A program made the translations under genes and the position numbers. The notes under the pieces were generated by a model. That model ran no database searches. It worked only from the letters and a program-made list of their open reading frames with translations, and was not told where the DNA came from. Positions 5,856 through 6,685 of a stretch of 6,685 bases of DNA are shown here, piece by piece; within the stretch, counting starts at the first letter, position 1; every line of letters begins with the position of its first letter. Source of the stretch: Candidatus Moraniibacteriota bacterium (GTDB taxonomy: Bacteria > Patescibacteriota > Minisyncoccia > Moranbacterales > UBA2206); assembly GCA_003534085.1 (NCBI GenBank), contig DQBY01000063.1, positions 1 to 6,685 of the forward strand, read 5' to 3'.

Positions 5856-6685
5856 TAATCTTTGTAATCATTATTGCCGTTGTTGTTGCTATTTTGGCAA
5901 CAATATTTTCAACAAGGTTTTTCGGGATAGTTTCAAATGTCCTGAGAGGCCTCGGCTACGGGGCCGGAATCGCCTGGAATACATTCCGGCAAACAGTTAC
6001 CTGGGAAAACATTCTTGCCGCACTGACTCCTGTCATGGGACTGTTTATCTTCTTTGGGATCGGATCGCTCGTTTTCCACGCACTTTTCTTTCTGTTTGCA
6101 TGGGGTATAGGAATATACTTCAATGCTCCATGGGCCGGATTCTTCATCGGAATTCTGTTTCCGATCTGGGCAATCCTGAGAAGCATACGCTTCGGCGCCT
6201 TAAGAATCATCTACGGCATCATGAGTGTCGTTCTGATTCTTGCAGTCGCTCACCTTACAATTGGGATAATTTCTCCGGAATACAAGGAAAGTCTGGACAG
6301 ATGGACGCAAAATAAAAAACTGGAGATGGCGAACTCTCTCAACAAAAGCTCTCTTCAATCCGAGCAGGAGTCTGGATTGTTTGCAAAAGTAAAAGAAAAC
6401 GTAACCCTCCTCAATAAGGATAATATGCCTACCAGAGTTATCCAGAAAGGCGAGCTTGTCAGAGTGCTGAACCTTTCAGGGAAAAAAGCCGATGAGAAAT
6501 CGGAGGGCATGATTGAAGTTATGTATCAGGATGAGTTTGGATATTATTCCGGCAAGCGAATCGGGCGGTTGCCTTCGAGAATTCTTGATTGGGATTGGAA
6601 GGAAACAAAAACAGCGGATATTCGCAACAATGCCCCTGCTCCGGCTTATAACCAAGCTCCCGCTCCATCCCCAGCGCCGGCGCCC
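5852..6685 (+). CDS. Multi-pass membrane protein with probable SH3-like domain and Ala-Pro tail (partial, 3' end missing)
   Basis: The frame is open from the ATG at 5852 to the window edge (278 codons, no stop), so the C-terminus is missing. The start overlaps the upstream stop as ATGA, with AGGAG (5840-5844) 7 nt upstream, implying translational coupling. Residues 2-20 form a strongly hydrophobic N-terminal helix. Further hydrophobic segments lie at about 53-75, 76-90, 92-108 and 117-140, so four or five membrane spans are likely. A soluble part follows. Residues about 183-246 (VTLLNKDN..., RVIQKGELVRVLNLSG, GKRIGRLPSRIL) have the beta-rich pattern of a bacterial SH3-like domain, which is an inference from spacing of hydrophobic and Gly residues. 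The last residues (APAPAYNQAPAPSPAPAP) are an Ala-Pro linker that suggests another domain beyond the window. I cannot name a family. Confidence 0.85.
   Translation, partial: MIIFVIIIAVVVAILATIFSTRFFGIVSNVLRGLGYGAGIAWNTFRQTVTWENILAALTPVMGLFIFFGIGSLVFHALFFLFAWGIGIYFNAPWAGFFIGILFPIWAILRSIRFGALRIIYGIMSVVLILAVAHLTIGIISPEYKESLDRWTQNKKLEMANSLNKSSLQSEQESGLFAKVKENVTLLNKDNMPTRVIQKGELVRVLNLSGKKADEKSEGMIEVMYQDEFGYYSGKRIGRLPSRILDWDWKETKTADIRNNAPAPAYNQAPAPSPAPAP

Noticed and set aside
5956..6210. 84-codon minus-strand reading frame within the right-hand membrane gene
   Set aside because: The plus-strand frame is open for 278 codons, has a strong ribosome binding site and a coherent membrane-protein pattern, so the antisense frame is a shadow.

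Overview
The window looks like chromosomal DNA from a bacterium, most plausibly a Candidate Phyla Radiation (Patescibacteria/Parcubacteria-like) lineage. This is inferred from protein style, the compact gene set, AT-rich low-complexity spacers between genes, and short palindromic repeats both between and inside genes. It is not proven, because no rRNA or other phylogenetic marker was compared. TGA serves as a stop and no coding frame needs it read through, so the standard bacterial code fits.

The left two thirds (about 130-4830) hold four minus-strand genes in the order nusA, ppaC, tig, clpP. They encode a transcription elongation/termination factor, a manganese-type inorganic pyrophosphatase, trigger factor, and the ClpP protease subunit. 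A good promoter (TTGACA, 16 bp, extended -10) lies upstream of nusA at 4805-4832, and an intrinsic terminator follows clpP near 132-155, so all four may form one transcription unit. Spacers are 120-156 bp. Two are AT-rich imperfect palindromes sharing 20-mers. The third, between ppaC and tig, is a GC-rich 125-bp palindromic element with 13-bp terminal inverted repeats. The nusA leader contains an intrinsic terminator just after the predicted transcription start, which suggests attenuation of nusA, followed by a four-copy 9-bp tandem repeat. nusA itself carries a small in-frame palindromic insert.

The region 4741-5147 is a divergent intergenic region with no gene I can support. It holds the nusA promoter, a nested 66-nt hairpin, and a plus-strand promoter (TTGACT, 17 bp, extended -10) for the right-hand genes.

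The right third (5148-6685) holds two plus-strand genes joined by an ATGA overlap, both with strong Shine-Dalgarno sites. The first encodes a 235-aa Lys/Glu-rich, mainly helical protein of unknown function. The second runs off the window edge and encodes a multi-pass membrane protein, a probable SH3-like domain and an Ala-Pro-rich tail. Neither belongs to a family I recognise, and this pair is the best candidate in the window for something undescribed.
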